NCBI GenBank assembly: GCA_963971305.1
Contig: OZ020305.1
Span: 529,001 to 593,000, forward strand
Length of the DNA stretch: 64,000 nucleotides
DNA from: Arcuatula senhousia
Lineage: Eukaryota > Mollusca > Bivalvia > Mytilida > Mytilidae
Reading direction: 5' to 3'
The translations under genes and the position numbers were made by a program. A model generated the notes under the pieces. That model was not told the origin of the DNA. It saw only the letters and a program-made list of their open reading frames with translations, and ran no database searches. Shown here in pieces: positions 22,694 through 34,070 of the stretch. Position 1 is the stretch's first letter. The number at the start of each line of letters is the position of its first letter.

Positions 22694-22768
22694 ATGGCAA
22701 CTCGGGATAGGAGTGAAGTTAGTTTATGTGTCAAATATTTTCTATTTTTCTTCAACTTCGTAGTTTTG
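22694..22768 (+). CDS. Tetraspanin, exon 1 (start codon, start of TM1)
   Basis: ATG GCA ACT starts a 25-codon exon that ends at TTG|GTAAGT in phase 0. It encodes a short cytosolic N-terminus with a juxtamembrane Cys (candidate palmitoylation site) and CVKYFLFFFNFVVL. This carries the family's conserved Asn in TM1. The ATG is preceded by ACA, a reasonable context, and nothing upstream in frame looks coding. The first half of TM1 is here and continues in the exon at 30050. The whole gene encodes 285 residues over seven exons (25+63+65+49+16+39+28 codons), all introns phase 0. Confidence 0.85.
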
Positions 22769-24473
22769 GTAAGTATTGTTAACTTTGTACCCCCTACCCT
22801 TATACTGTAATTAACTTTCCTTGTTGGATCTATAACTAGATAGATTAAGGGCATAAGTGTATTGTTTTCACAGGACGAGAACATAAATATGTAAACAATG
22901 CTACACGTGTACAATATAAACCCTGTAATGTGTATTTTTTTTTATCGGTATCCAATTATCACCCCCCCCCCCCTTTTCCCGATTAGGCCCCTTCAACTGA
23001 TTTTTTTACTGTCTTCAATAAAAAGGTTTTTTATTTCTAAAATCTCATGATTATAATTAGCTTTATTTATCATGCATGTCATGATTTCATGAAATTCGGT
23101 ACCAAATTCGACATAATTTTCCCACCAACCGATAACTTAAAGCATGTAAATAATTTATTTATGAACCCCGTTCCTCATTAGATAAGAAGCTTTTTATAAT
23201 CATAACAACTATGAACTTAATATTGCATAACAGTTGACGTATTATTTTTGCACAAGATGTACATGATGTATATTGAACAATTTTTAGGGAAGGGTCTAAT
23301 GTACGTAAATTGTCAATACATGTAATCTGTATTTTGCATCATAAGCTGTACATGTAGCATTTTTTTCAGGGAAGGTTCAAATACCGAATGATCTTTTAAT
23401 ACACCCCTACCCTACCAGACGATTTAATACCATAAAAATTTTCTATACGCTTCCCTAAATATATGAGTAAATCACCTCGGGTTAACTTCAGAGACTACAC
23501 TATCAGAAATATACATCCCTAACGGGTTCATACCCTTTCTTAGAATAGAAATTTTGTACCCTTTATATTTCAAACCCAAGTCCTTCCCAGACTTCTTAAA
23601 CACCTTCATTCGATACTCAGTTTCAAGACTGGCTTTCAGAAACCAGATCCAGTTTGTCAAAGCATCCTACCCATCATTACCGCCCCTCCTTTCCTCGGCT
23701 CAAATCACAATAATTCTGATCTATTATGACTCAACGTAAAACTTCTCAGCTGTTCAATACACTAGATACATCTCCAGATCGATAAGGAATGTATCTGCTC
23801 ATTTAGTGTTAATGATAATTGATATCTGCCCCAATAATATAAATATACATGCATTAACGTGTGAAACGGGAACTGAAAAAAATTTGGTTCTTATAGACGA
23901 TAAGATGAAAAATAGCGAAATGATCCCCCTTCGATATAATACATATTAACCGACCTGGAAAACATAAACAAATACAAAGTTCATTTTGGTATTCAATATA
24001 AAGACTATCAAAAGACACTATATAGATACAAAAAGTTATCTTGCATATGAAGTTTTCCGCGAGTTTTATCATTTTTCTGAAAGATAAAATTTTATTGAGC
24101 ACCCACATATCATGAATATTATCCTAATAAAAACATGAAGTGTGTATCTGCATGTACAAAGCCCTTCTTTGATCTTTTCAAATAAACATAGTAATGTAAA
24201 AAGATGTACATGTAGAAAGTTTAGACATTGACAATTATTTTCACATTAACTTAATCTATCACAGTTTACATGGTTTAAATCTTAGCCTAATTCTTCCGTA
24301 ATTCAGTACAGTGCAGCAGTATATAGACATGACTTATAATATAGTTTAAATCTTTAAAATAATACACTAGTATCCGAAATCGTCTAGCCCACGGTAAAAC
24401 AAGTGAGAATATCTGTGAGATAATGACACTTCTAATAGAACATGAAGGTACACGATACTGATGTCAACAACAA

Positions 24474-24665
24474 AGAAGCAGAGGTACCAATGGGGTATCC
24501 GAATGTCAAAAGTCCGAAAGGGCAGAGACTAAACCAGTAAACACAAACAAGAACGGGACAAAAACAGACAACACGTAAAACATGGAAACACAAAACAACT
24601 GAATATCAATCAACAACGCGAACTCCAGTCGAAACAAGAGTGAACTCAGGTGCTCCGGAAGATAT
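24474..24665 (-). mobile_element. Penelope-like element 3' fragment
   Basis: 'agcagaggtaccaatggggtatccgaatgtc' through 'aactccagtcgaaacaagagtgaactcaggtgctccgga' is the reverse complement of the 3' region of the element at 40022-41446. Only the non-coding end is present. The next bases (24663-24690) are a single orphan unit of the repeat that builds the 25.4-28.9 kb palindrome. Confidence 0.7.
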
Positions 24666-25443
24666 CAAATGAATATCAAACCAAAGATTAAAAAAATCTG
24701 AAATCCAATGATGTGGGGGCTTTAGTGAATGCCCCTTTCTTCTTGATCATGCTTCATTTTCCATGGTGACAGTTTTTCAAACATCGGTACACTTTGTTTA
24801 ACTTGCCAATTTGTTGTTTTATTTCTAGAAGAAATGTTCCATTTCATGACACTGAAATTCAGTCTAATATCTAGTGGTATTCAATTATCTCCCCTGCAGA
24901 AAACAGCTAATGTGTTTTTAAATTTTTAACGATGACAACAACGATGGCGACGGCATATAAACAATCTTCAATTTTCATTTATTACGCATGGATTTGACTA
25001 CTATCATATACGTTGGACATGTTATGTTATTAACGAATCTTTTCTGTTGCGTAAACAGTTGTTTATAAGGTCAACAAAAGTGCATATTTTAACAAATCGA
25101 GTGAAACTTATTGGCCGTTGGAAAAAATTAAAATGTCAACTCAACCTTTAAAAAATCACACAAGGCGTAATACCTGCAGTACATTTTCGAAACTTGTGGG
25201 AAAGTTAGGTTATTACCTTTTCTTTCGACAGATATTAGTTTGAAAATTATATTTTACTGTTATCATATAACGATCCATTTGAATTCAATGTGTAACTATG
25301 AAAACCTTTCAAGGGACACAACCAAGTTCTATCTTTAATAAATTATAAACATGATAAATGGGAGTCATTCCTATTTTTAAAACGGATGACCGAATATTGA
25401 ATTGGACATTTACTCCAATACAATGCAAATTCACATACTGTTG

Positions 25444-28400
25444 AACCTAAGTAAAGTGAGACTGATATTCGATGTTCGATATTCGATATTCATTTTTTTG
25501 AATATCAAACTGAATATCAAACGGTAAATTTTACCGTTTGATATTCATTCGATATTCATTTATTGTTTTTTCTTGGTAAAAATATGTAATGAATATCAAA
25601 ATGAATATCAAACGGTAAATTTTAAAGTTCGATATTCATTTGACATTCATTTTCGGTCTAGGTATGTTATGTGAATATGGAATGAATATCAAACCAAAGT
25701 TTATTTACGTTCGATATTCATTTGACGTTCGTTTCCAGTGTTAATTTGTATTGTGAATATCAAATGAATATCAAACCAAAGATTAATTCCGTTCTATATT
25801 CATTTGAGATTCGTTTCGGGTTTAGGTGTGTTATGTGAATATCAAATGAATATCGAATGAATATCAAACCAAAGTTTATTTACGTTCGATATTCATTAAA
25901 AAATACGTTCGTTTTAGGTCTAGTTTTGTTTTGTGAATATGAAATGAATATCAAACCAAAGTTTCCTTCTGTTCGATATTCATTTGACATTCGTTCCGGT
26001 GTAAATTTGCAATGTGAATATCAAATGAATATCAAACAAAAGATTAATTCCATTCGATATTCATTTGAGATTCGTTTCGGGTATATGTATATTACGTGAA
26101 TATCAAATGAATATCGAATGAATATCAAACCAAAGTTTATTTGTCATTCGATATTCATTTGACGTTCGTTTTAGGTTTAGTTTTGTTTTGTGAATATCAA
26201 ATGAATATCAAACCAAAGTTTCCTTCTGTTTGATATTCATTTGACATTCGTTTCCGGTGTTAATTTGTAATGTGAATATCAAATGAATATCAAACCAAAG
26301 ATTAATTCCGTTCGATATTCATTTGAGATTCGTTTCGGGTCTAGGTATGTTATGTGAATATCGAATGAATATCAACCAAAGTTTATCTACGTTCGATATT
26401 CATTTTACGTTCGTTTTAGGTCTAGTTTTGTTTTGTGAATATGAAATGAATATCATACCAAAGTTTCCTTCTGTTTGATATTCATTTGATATTCGTTTCC
26501 GGTGTAAATTTGTAATGTGAATATCAAATGAATATCAAACCAAAGATTAATTCCGTTCGATATTCATTTGAAATTCATTTCGGGTTTAGGTATGTTATGT
26601 GAATATAAAATGAATATCCAATGAATATCAAACCAAAGATTAATTCCGTTCTATATTCATTTGAGATTCGTTTTGGGTTTAGGTATGTTATGTGAATATC
26701 GAATGAATATCGAATGAATATCAAATCAAAATTATTTACGTTCGATATTCATTTTACGTTCGTTTTAGGTTTAGTTTTTTTTATGAATATCAAATGAATA
26801 TCAAACCAAAGGTTCTTCTGTTTTATATACATTTGACATTCGTTTCCGGTGTAAATTTGTAATGTAAATATCAAATGAATATCAAACCAAAGATTAATTC
26901 CGTTCTATATTCATTTGACATTCGTTTCCGGTGTTAATTTGTATTGTGAATATCAAATGAATATCGAACCAAAGATTAATTCCGTTCTATATTCATTTGA
27001 GATTTGTTTCGGGTTTAGGTGTGTTATGCGAATATCAAATGAATATTGAATGAATATCAAACCAAAGTTTATTGACGTTCGATATTCATTTTACGTTCGT
27101 TTTAGGTCTAGTTTCATTTGAATATGAAATGAATATCAAACCAAAGTTTCCTTCTGTTTGATATTCATTTGACATTCGTTTCCGGTGTTAATTTGCAATG
27201 TGAATATCAAATGAATATCAAAGCAAAGATTAATTCTGTTCGATATTCATTTGAGTTTCGTTTCGGGTATAGGTATGTTACGTGAATATTAAATGAATAT
27301 CGAATGAATATCAAACCAAAGTTTAATCAAACAGAAGAAAACTTTGGTTTGATATTCATTTCATATTCACAAGACAAAACTAGACCTAAAACGAACGTAA
27401 AATGAATATCAAACGTAAATATTTTTGGTTTGATATTCATTTGATATTCACAATACAAATTAACACTGGAAACGAATGTCAAATGAATATCGAACGGAAT
27501 TAATCTTTGGTTTGATATTCATTTGATATTCACATTACAAAACTAAACCTTTAACGAACGTCAATTGAATATCGAACGTAAATAAACTTTGGTTTGATAT
27601 TCATTCGATATTCATTTGATATTCACATAACATACCTAAACCCGAAACGAATCTCAAATGAATATAGAACAGAATTAATCTTTGGTTCGATATTCATTTG
27701 ATATTCATTTGATATTCACAATACAAATTAACACCGGAAACGAATGTCAAATGAATATCGAACGGAATTAATCTTTGGTTTGATATTCATTCGATATTCA
27801 CATTACAAATTTACACCGGAAACGAATGTCAAATGAATATCAAACAGAAGGAAACTTTGGTTTGATATTCATTTCATATTCACAAAACAAAACTAGACCT
27901 AAAACGAACGTAAAATGAATATCGATCGTGGAGAAACTTTGGTGTGATATTCATTCGATATTCATTTGATATTCACATAACATACCTAAACCCGAAACGA
28001 ATGTCAAATGAATATCGAACGGAATTAATCTTTGGTTTGATATTCATTTGATACTCACATTACAAATTAACACCGGAAACGAATGTCAAATGAATATCGA
28101 ACAGAAGGAAACTTTGGTTTGATATTCATTTGATATTCATAAAACAAAACTAGACCTAAAACGAACGTCAAATGAATATCGAATGACAAATAAACTTTGG
28201 TTTGATATTCATTCGATATTCATTTGATATTCACATAACATACCTAGACCCGAAACGAATCTCAAATGAATATCGAACAGAATTAATCTTTGGCTTGATA
28301 TTCATTTGATATTCATATTGCAAATTTACACCGGAAACTAATGTCAAATGAATATCAAACAGAAGGAACCTTTGGTTTGATATTCATTTGATATTCACAA

Positions 28401-28900
28401 AACAAAACAAAACTAGACCTAAAACGAACGTAAAATGAATATCGAACGTAAATAAACTTTGGTTTGATAATCATTCGATATTCATTTGATATTCACATAA
28501 CACACCTAAACCCAAAAGGAATCTCAAATGAATATAGAACGGAATTAATCTTTGGTTTGATATTCATTTGATATTCACATTACAAAACTAGACCTATAAC
28601 GAACGTCAAATGAATATCGAACGTAAATAAACTTTGGTTTGATATTCATTCGATATTCATTCCATATTCACATAACATACCTAGACCGAAAATGAATGTC
28701 AAATGAATATCGAACTTTAAAATTTACCGTTTGATATTCATTTTGATATTCATTACATATTTTTTACCAAAAAAAACAATAGATGAATATCGAAAAAATA
28801 TCAAACGGTAAAATTTACCGTTTGATATTCAGTTTGATATTCAAAAAATTGAATATCGAATATCGAACATCGAATATCAGTCTCACTTTACTTAGGTTAC
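25444..28900. repeat. Giant inverted repeat (about 3.45 kb) made of GATATTC/GAATATC units
   Basis: The outer ends are inverted copies: AACCTAAGTAAAGTGAGAC on the left (25444) and GTCTCACTTTACTTAGGTT on the right (about 28881-28899). After each comes an ordered inner block with ACGGTAAATTTTACCGT. Each half is a run of degenerate units of about 75-160 bp ('gaatatcaaatgaatatcaaaccaaagattaattccgttcgatattcatttgagattcgtttcgggtttaggt'). The spacers alternate between a 'ccttctg', a 'taattccg' and a 'tttacg' type. Polarity flips near 27320-27335 (GTTTAATCAAAC... then inverted units). No transposase is present. It may be a foldback-type transposon or a satellite captured between TIRs. It lies in intron 1 of the tetraspanin gene. 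Confidence 0.9.
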
Positions 28901-30049
28901 TGATGATCCCAATTTACGGATACCGGTCAAAAAGGTAAACATGTTCTATGACATAATCGAATTCAACAGGTAAATCGTGTACTTTAAAAAAGAAGGTTGT
29001 CAAGACGGACTAGAAAAATAGGTCTTTTTCTTAATTTTATTTTGGCTTTACCTCTTGCAGTACATGTCTGAAAATTTGCAGATGGGAAGATATACATTTA
29101 AACAAAAAGTGTGATTTTTTTCAATTTTTTATATAAAAGTTAAAGTTGTGCGATCCATTTCAGTTTGCACCGTATGCATTTCATAAATATCCACATAATA
29201 ACATGCATTAAAATGCAATCTGTTACTTTTAAAAACTCTTTTTAATTCAAAAAAGTTTATTTTATCAGCATAACTTAAAATTGGAAGAAATTTTGTACTA
29301 AAAAGAACTTTTGATTCACTTGACAACCAGGATAAACATTCGAATTGACTTTCCTATCTTTTCCAATGAAGAGCTCACATTCTATTGTTTAAATACCACC
29401 GGTTTTCGGACTGAATTATAGCATTTGAAAGTATCGCAAAATGGCACAAATTTACCTTGAAAGTGATCCTTCTATTGACAAAGTCTGTCTTTAATTCTGG
29501 CCCCACTATCTTAATTGATCATTGCACAGAATTTCTATTCTGGAATATTTAACACCGTTATTTCTATGTCCCTGCAACAACATGTCGGGGGCATTAAGTT
29601 TTACTCATATACGTCCGACCTACCGTTCGTCTGTACAAACGAAAGTTTCCGTCAAGCCTTTTCTTAGAAACCGTACATTGGCAGAGTACAGTTCAGTATA
29701 GCCTTAGTGACATTCAGACTTGCCGGACCACTACTTCCTGTTTTGGGATGGGCCGATATGAATTTCTGTGAAAATTTGCGTCAAGATATTCCCTGAAACC
29801 ATACATGAGAATAATTTGGAATCTGACCGGGTCGTTCACCTCGTTCACTGAGACAAACTGTACACCATAAACGACATCCAAAACTGCTAGATTTTTATGT
29901 GTTGGGCCCTACGTGAAGGCATCTGTGTCACAATCAGGGGGCACATGTATTCTCCCTTTATTCGTTCAATGCAGCCAGAGCTGGAATGTGTTTCGGGGTC
30001 ATAGATTTTACATTGTTTCTGTTTTTAACGTATTTCTTTTTTCTTTCAG

Positions 30050-30238
30050 ATAATAAGTATACATGCAGTGGGGGTCGGGATTTGGATCCTGGTCGTTAAA
30101 GAAAAGTCTGTCACCGGTGTTTTAGACATTTTATTAGATCTATCAGTCTGGCTGCTGATTTTCGGTGTAATTTTTGGAATTATCAGCTTTTTCGGATGTT
30201 TTGGATCCCTTAGAGAAAATATATGCTTTTTAAAAATT
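30050..30238 (+). CDS. Tetraspanin, exon 2 (TM1 end, EC1, TM2)
   Basis: The acceptor is TTTCAG (30049) and the donor GTAAGT (30239): 63 codons, phase 0. It completes TM1 (ending HAVGVGIWILVVK), has a short first extracellular loop of about 18 residues, then TM2 with GVIFGIISFFGCFGSLREN. This is the conserved G-C-x-G-x-x-R-E-N ending that marks tetraspanin TM2 and the small intracellular loop. The Cys here is a usual palmitoylation position. Confidence 0.93.
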
Positions 30239-30414
30239 GTAAGTATATTCGATATACAATTTATCTATATTGCATTAATTTAACTTCTACGATAGCATAA
30301 GTGTTAATGTGAAAAACACAGTGGTAAAAAATAACGTTTTAATACCGTATAAGTGGTTATTTTCGCGGTGATTTAATTTTCGCTTTATTCGCGGCATTTG
30401 TTTAGACGCGAAAA

Positions 30415-30639
30415 TTAGATATATACAAAAGTTTCTAAATTCGCTTTGTTGCGTGTCCAGTTAGGAAAGAACAAGCATAGGGTGGTGATGTTCTTCTGTC
30501 CGATCCAAATCCTTTTTTCTGATGAAGAAAGTACGCACTCATCCCAGGCAGTATTAACAAAAGATATCATATCATAAAAGTAAAGCGACTTTGGTTCGTA
30601 GTCTTCTGGACACATATTCTGAGAGCTTGACCTAACCAT
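30415..30639 (-). pseudogene. Coding-like fragment, possibly a transposase C-terminus
   Basis: A minus-strand ATG frame of 74 codons contains SLYFYDMISFVNTAWDEC. This resembles the 'LDAI..v..AW..v' segment seen near the end of pogo/Tigger-type DDE transposases. Resemblance is by eye over about 20 residues only; no DDE residues are present. It lies antisense in a tetraspanin intron. Confidence 0.25.
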
Positions 30640-31374
30640 GTCCTTAAGTTACATACAACACAGATGTATGTGATGTTTTTGATTAAAAAAAACATTAGTG
30701 ACTGTGTTTTTCTTGAACTTATCATTAGTTCCTTTAATTTTCATATTTTTTATATTGAGATACATTTTATTTTGTCTCCATTAAAACATGTAAAAAGAAA
30801 TGTTCACCCATTACCTTTATACGCCCAAATTTCTATTATAAAACCCAATTCACTCAATGACGTTTAAGTGACTATAAAAGCAAACAATTTTTATTATTAA
30901 CCTCTCATGTTACAAAGCACAAGGAAGAAGGCCAGATATTTAAATAAACATTTATCTTCTAATAAATCATGCAATAAGTCAGGTTTTAATAAAATCAGAA
31001 GAGGGTTAAAAAATATCAGCTACATTGGTTTGAGGAAAACATGAATTTCAAAACTACCGAATTCCTTTCACAAGCCATTCGTATACATCTACCCTGGTAC
31101 ACGTTGGCTAGTTCACAACAGAAAGTTTTCTGCCCTTAAACAGATGAAACTTGATTTTGTAAGCTGTTTTAAGTGAGCTTCATTTGACCCTTTGAGACTG
31201 AAAATTTGTCTAGAATACTCATGAAAATTCTGAACCTAGGTTTCTCATTCTATATGCTATCATTGAACACATTGCCAATGGCATTTAGGTAAAAACTTAT
31301 TAAAAAGTTTTTTAAAATGTTTTATATAAATTTACAAGGATTAAAATGTCGACAAATATAAAACCTTGACTACA

Positions 31375-32800
31375 GTCAGACGAAGTTTGAGATTTGAGGT
31401 CTGGTCAGACAACTTTTAGATTTGAGGTCTGCTGAGATGAGGTTTTAGATTTGAAGTCTGGTCAGACGTGGTTTTAGATTTTAGGTCCGGTCAGACGCGG
31501 TTTTATTTAGTTAATGTGGTCTTGTCAGACGATATTTTATATTTAAGGTCTGGTAAGACGAGGTTTAGATTTGAGGTCTGGTAAGACGAGGTTTTAGATT
31601 AAAGGTCTGGTCAGACGAGGTTTTAGATTAAAGGTCTAGTTTGACGAGGTCTTAGACTTGAGGTCTGGTCACACGAGGTTTAAGATTTAATGTCTGGTTA
31701 GACGAGGCTTAAGATTTAAGTATTGGTCAGACGAGGTTTTAGATTTGAGGTCTGGTCAAACGTGGTTTTAGATTTAATGTCTGGTTAGACGAGGTTTAGA
31801 TTTGAGGTATGATAAGACGAGGTTTTAGATTAAAGGTCTGGTCAGACGAGGTTTTAGATCTGAGGTCTAGTTTGACGAGGTCTTAGACTTGAGGTCTGGT
31901 AACACGAGGTTTAAGATTTAATGTCTGGTTAGACGAGGCTTAAGATTTAAGTATTGGTCAGACGAGGTTTTAGATTTCAGGTCTGGTCAAACGTGGTTTT
32001 AGATTTAATGTCTGGTTAGACGAGGTTTAGACTTGAGGTTTGATAAGACGAGATTTTTAGATTAAAGGTCTGGTCAGACGAGGTTTTAGATCTGAGGTCT
32101 AGTTTGACGAGGTCTTAGACTTGAGGTCTGGTCACACGAGATTTAAGATTTAATGTCTGGTTAGACGAGGTTTAAGATTTAAGTATTGGTCAGACGAGGT
32201 TTTAGATTTGAGGTCTGGTCAAACGTGGTTTTAGATTTAATGTCTGGTTAGACGAGGTTTAAGATTTAAGTATTGGTCAGACGAGGTTTTAGATTTGAGG
32301 TCTGGTCATGGTTTTAGATTTAATATCTGGTTAGACAAGGTTTAAGATTTAAGTATTGGTCAGACGAGATTTAGATTTGAGGTCTGGTCACACGGGGTTT
32401 AAGATTTAATGTCTGGTTAGACGAGGTTTATGATTTAAGTATTGGTCAGACGAGGTTTTAGATTTGAGATCTGGTCAGACGTGGTTTTAGATTTGAGATC
32501 TGGTCAGACGAGGTTTAAAGTTTATGAACTGGTTAGACGAGGTTTAAGATCTGAGGTTTGGTCAGACAAGGTTAAAGATTTGAGGAACGGATCAGACGTG
32601 GTTTTTATTTGAGATCTGGCCAAACGAGGTTTAAGATTAGAGGTCTGATCACACAAGGTTTTAGATTTGAGGTTTTAAGATTTGAGGACTGGTCAGATGA
32701 GGATTTTGATTTAAGGTCAGATAGAGCCTTGTTAGTCGCCGTTTTAGATATGTGGTCTGGTCAGACGCATTGTCAGACGCTGTTTGAGAATTGAGGTCTG
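31375..32800 (+). repeat. 29-bp minisatellite with higher-order structure
   Basis: About 48 units of consensus GAGGTCTGGTCAGACGAGG + TTTTAGATTT, degenerate and sometimes missing bases. A diagnostic variant unit (GGTCTAGTTTGACGAGGTC) recurs at 31633, 31864 and 32096, spaced 231 and 232 bp. An eight-unit block has therefore been re-duplicated as a whole. Each unit contains the short palindrome GTCTGGTCAGAC. Confidence 0.9.
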
Positions 32801-32928
32801 GTATTGGGTTACACTTTTGTTTTGCATTGAACAGTATACCGACATGCCAAGTGTCCAACTTTCTTTCTTTATATTTCTAACAAGTGGCTGTCTAAGTGCA
32901 CCCACTTATAATTGTTATATTTTGATCG

Positions 32929-33174
32929 TTAACAAGTACACCCTAAACTTGATTGTATAATATTGTTACAATAATCATTGATTTGAACTCCAACATACTC
33001 ACCTAGTACAATTAAATAGGTTGTATATAAGTGCATGGCATTGTTCTTATACTGTATACCGATAGCACCAGAGTAAATGATGTCCAAAACAAAATGGGTT
33101 TGGTTCTTAGCTTCGTCCATTGAGGTTTTGAAACTGGCAGACAAGTCATCACTATAAACTACAGAAGAATCCAT
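32929..33174 (-). CDS. Minus-strand exon-like frame, possible diverged tetraspanin EC2
   Basis: A minus-strand frame starts ATGGATTCTTCTG and stays open for 81 codons. About 60 codons in, a strong donor CTAG|GTGAGT occurs near 33001. It reads SFKTSMDEAKNQTHFVLDII then YSGAIGIQYKNN, faintly like the stretch before a tetraspanin CCG motif, but the cysteines are missing. No neighbouring minus-strand exon was found. It could be a relic exon, an unrelated gene's exon, or chance. Confidence 0.25.
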   Translation of the reverse strand: MDSSVVYSDDLSASFKTSMDEAKNQTHFVLDIIYSGAIGIQYKNNAMHLYTTYLIVLGEYVGVQINDYCNNIIQSSLGCTC

Positions 33175-33235
33175 ATATATAGTTTATGATACATATAAGA
33201 TTAAATATGCAAAGCAAGTCCAATCGTTTTATCAT

Positions 33236-33420
33236 TCAGGAAAGCAAAAAAGTACCAATAGGGGATCCGAATGTCGTTAGTCTAAAAAGGCCAGACAAAA
33301 TGAGTTGACACAAAAGACAACACACAACAAAACACACAAACATCCAAACTGCAATCAAAAACATGGACATACGTCAAAACACCAGTAAACAGACAGTCAG
33401 ATGCACCATATATTGATGCT
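33236..33420 (-). mobile_element. Penelope-like element 3' fragment, diverged
   Basis: 'aaaagtaccaataggggatccgaatgtcgttagtctaaaaaggccag' is a diverged match to the same region at 24474 and 41400-41446 (reverse complement). Confidence 0.45.
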
Positions 33421-34070
33421 ATAACATATCCGTCATCATGCCAATGATTTATTTAGTGTGTGCGCGAAACATTGATATTATGTGAGAGCAAAGGAAGAAG
33501 CCTATACCAGTTTATACGGACAACACATTTTCCTCGCGCATTTAGAAATTAAGGGCCTTTGCAGCTGCTATTTCGAGCAGCTAGTGGCCGTCGTACTATA
33601 GTTTAATAGCTTACTCAAACCATCATGTAGCAAGATAAGGTCATTAACATATAAAAATTGCATAATTTGAGCAACAGTAGCCGTTATTCTAATAGCTTAC
33701 TCCAAACAAGGACAACTACAACTGCCTATTTTGAGCAGCTAGCTACAGTCAGTCATACTAAATAGCATACACAATCAAACATTAAGCAAGTCACGGCCTT
33801 TGGAACTTGGGCGCTTAGAAGCCGTCATGCCTAAGATCTTACTAGCTAGGGTTATTGAAGTCGTCATATGGATTTTTTTGTAAAATACCTTGCTCCAACA
33901 AACATGTAGCAAGAGAGATGTATTTTTATAGAACAGTACAAAAGTACATATTTGTATTGTAGGATAGGTTTATTTCGTGTTTTTATACCCCAGCTTAGAA
34001 AATGGGGGATTTCTGTTCTACCCTTTCACGTCCGTTTGTTTGTCCGTAACAAAATTTGCGTCATAGTTTT

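Larger units (their letters stand above)
22769..30049 (+). other. Tetraspanin intron 1 (7.3 kb)
   Basis: The donor is GTAAGT and the acceptor TTTCTTTCAG. It contains a Penelope-type 3' fragment (24474-24665), the 3.45-kb inverted repeat (25444-28900) and, near 29577-30000, another stem-loop-type repeat start (ATGTCGGGGGCATT). A minus-strand open frame at 23472-23660 has no recognisable domain. Confidence 0.75.

Noticed and set aside
23472..23660. 62-codon minus-strand frame in tetraspanin intron 1
   Set aside because: Coding-like composition but no domain, no splice partner and no second copy; not enough to call.
25857..26099. 80-codon frame with repeated EYEMNIKPKF / RYSF blocks
   Set aside because: It is a translation of the GAATATC repeat array; periodicity of the protein follows the DNA repeat.
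31375..32800. CRISPR-like array
   Set aside because: The repeats are contiguous with no unique spacers, degenerate, and in a eukaryotic intron; it is a minisatellite.
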